This document shows positions 5,403-6,411 of a stretch of 6,411 nucleotides of DNA, piece after piece. The notes under the pieces were generated by a model. That model was not told where the DNA came from, did not search any database, and saw only the letters and a program-made list of their open reading frames with translations. Made by a program: the position numbers and the translations under genes. The stretch is from positions 1-6,411 of the forward strand of contig JADGOF010000133.1 of the NCBI GenBank assembly GCA_017883105.1, read 5' to 3'. Each line of letters begins with the position of its first letter. The first letter of the stretch is position 1. The DNA comes from Acidimicrobiales bacterium (lineage in GTDB: Bacteria; Actinomycetota; Acidimicrobiia; Acidimicrobiales; RAAP-2).

Positions 5403-6411
5403 ATGACCACAATGCCGTTCGAAGACCGCACCGATTTCGAAGATGCCGATCGGGGATGGGTTGCCGGCCTGCAGCCTGGCATCGTCACAGCTGCTGACGG
5501 GCGCGTCGTGTGGGACAACGACGCCTACGCCTTCCTTGCCGGGGAGTGCCCGTCCACCGCACATCCCAGTCTGTGGCGCCAGGGGCAACTGGTGGCACGG
5601 CAGGGGCTCTACGAGGTTGCCGATGGCATCTATCAGGTCAGGGGACTGGACCTGTCCAACATGACCCTGGTGGAAGGCGATACCGGCGTGCTGGTGATCG
5701 ACCCGCTCATCTCGAAGGAGACCGCTGCGGCTGCCTTGGCCCTCTACCGGCGTCACCGCGGCGACCGGAGGGTCACCGGCGTCGTCTACACCCATGCCCA
5801 CGTGGATCACTTCGGCGGAGTCCACGGCGTGGTCGTCGAGGACGTGCCGATCATCGCCCCGCAGGGGTTCATGGACTCCGCTGTGTCCGAGAACGTCTAC
5901 GTCGGTGTGGCCATGGGCCGGCGAGCCTTCTACATGTACGGTGCGGCTCTCGAGAAGGGCCCGGCGGGTCAGATCGGATGCGGACTGGGCATGACCACGT
6001 CGACCGGTTCGATCGGGCTCATTCCCCCGACCATCGACGTGACCCACACCGGACAGCAGGAGACCATCGACGGCGTGCGCATGGAGTTCCAGCTGACACC
6101 GGGCACCGAGTGCCCCGCCGAGATGAACTTCCTGTTTCCCGACCGCCGGGCCCTGTGCCTGGCGGAGAACGCCACCCACAACCTGCACAACCTGATGACC
6201 TTGCGCGGTGCAGTGGTGCGGGACGCCAGGGTCTGGTCGAAGTACCTCAGTGAGGCGATCACGTTGTTCGCAGACCGGTGTGACGTGGCCTTTGCCTCCC
6301 ACCACTGGCCGACATGGGATGCGGGGAGGATCGTGGACTACCTCTCGCTGCAACGTGATCTCTACGCCTATCTCCACGACCAGACCCTCCGGATGATCAA
6401 TCAGGGTTGCT
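5403..6411 (+). CDS. Alkyl sulfatase, SdsA1/BDS1 type, metallo-beta-lactamase superfamily (partial, C-terminus off window)
   Basis: A binuclear-zinc hydrolase that cleaves primary alkyl sulfate esters such as dodecyl sulfate to the alcohol and sulfate. The first 336 residues of an expected 600 or more are present. Family landmarks in order are FEDADRGW (12-19), WRQGQL, a GIYQVRG-type segment, DLSNMTLVEGD, IDPLIS, and the metal motif THAHVDHFGG at 130-139. The ligands H131, H133, D135, H136, E236, E255 and H300 are all present, and E236-E255-H300 have the 19 and 45 residue spacing I recall for SdsA1. The segments TPGTE, AENATHNLHNL and SHHWP are also typical. The missing part should carry the helical dimerisation domain and the SCP2-like C-terminal domain. 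No signal peptide is visible, so this form is probably cytoplasmic, unlike secreted Pseudomonas SdsA1. In-frame ATGs lie at 5391, 5394, 5403 and 5412. I chose 5403, with GGGA 11 nt upstream. The gene is divergent from the glycosyltransferase gene. Confidence 0.93.
   Translation, partial: MTTMPFEDRTDFEDADRGWVAGLQPGIVTAADGRVVWDNDAYAFLAGECPSTAHPSLWRQGQLVARQGLYEVADGIYQVRGLDLSNMTLVEGDTGVLVIDPLISKETAAAALALYRRHRGDRRVTGVVYTHAHVDHFGGVHGVVVEDVPIIAPQGFMDSAVSENVYVGVAMGRRAFYMYGAALEKGPAGQIGCGLGMTTSTGSIGLIPPTIDVTHTGQQETIDGVRMEFQLTPGTECPAEMNFLFPDRRALCLAENATHNLHNLMTLRGAVVRDARVWSKYLSEAITLFADRCDVAFASHHWPTWDAGRIVDYLSLQRDLYAYLHDQTLRMINQGC

Noticed and set aside
5229..6377. 382-codon open frame on the minus strand opposite the alkyl sulfatase and its upstream region
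   Set aside because: It mirrors the codon structure of a strongly recognised sulfatase gene. Its product is a His/Gly-rich composition without any domain. Long antisense frames are expected in GC-rich DNA.
2524..6411. A pathway in which the sulfatase releases an alcohol that the SDR then oxidises
   Set aside because: The two genes are on the same strand but separated by an oppositely oriented synthase gene of nearly 2 kb, and the SDR substrate is unknown. The link is not supported by the sequence.

Overview
The window is GC-rich DNA with tightly packed genes and strongly GC-biased codon use. It most likely comes from an actinobacterium. The best taxonomic hint is a tandem GYW...SDGG.FSF...GSMGG...PVVG repeat at the left edge, a repeat family I know mainly from Actinobacteria and especially Acidimicrobiia. 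The lineage is therefore inference. I find four protein genes, two of them cut by the window edges. There are no RNA genes, insertion sequences, CRISPR arrays or convincing terminators.

Left third (1-2301, minus strand): one uninterrupted reading frame of 767 visible codons encodes a secreted repeat protein. It has a signal peptide, a CSLREA-like segment, a long right-handed parallel beta-helix with Pmp-like GGA(I/V) and FxxN rungs, and then at least two full GYW-type repeats that run off the left edge. It is divergent from the next gene across about 220 bp of non-coding DNA.

Middle (2524-3372, plus): a short-chain dehydrogenase/reductase with all its catalytic residues. It converges, with only 48 bp between stop codons, on a minus-strand gene (3421 to about 5355). 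That gene encodes a membrane family-2 glycosyltransferase of the bacterial cellulose synthase (BcsA) type, with a gating-loop motif and a C-terminal PilZ (c-di-GMP-binding) domain. No BcsB or other cellulose-operon partner is visible, so it appears to be a stand-alone synthase.

Right edge (5403-6411 and beyond, plus): the N-terminal half of an alkyl sulfatase of the SdsA1 type in the metallo-beta-lactamase superfamily, with all expected metal ligands. It is divergent from the glycosyltransferase, with fewer than 60 bp between start codons.

The four genes alternate in strand, so none shares an operon with a neighbour in view. Two of them (beta-helix protein, glycan synthase) act at the cell surface, the sulfatase handles sulfate esters such as detergents, and the reductase has no assigned substrate. 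I see no clear new multi-gene system. The most interesting items are the beta-helix/GYW-repeat fusion and the orphan PilZ-controlled glycan synthase.
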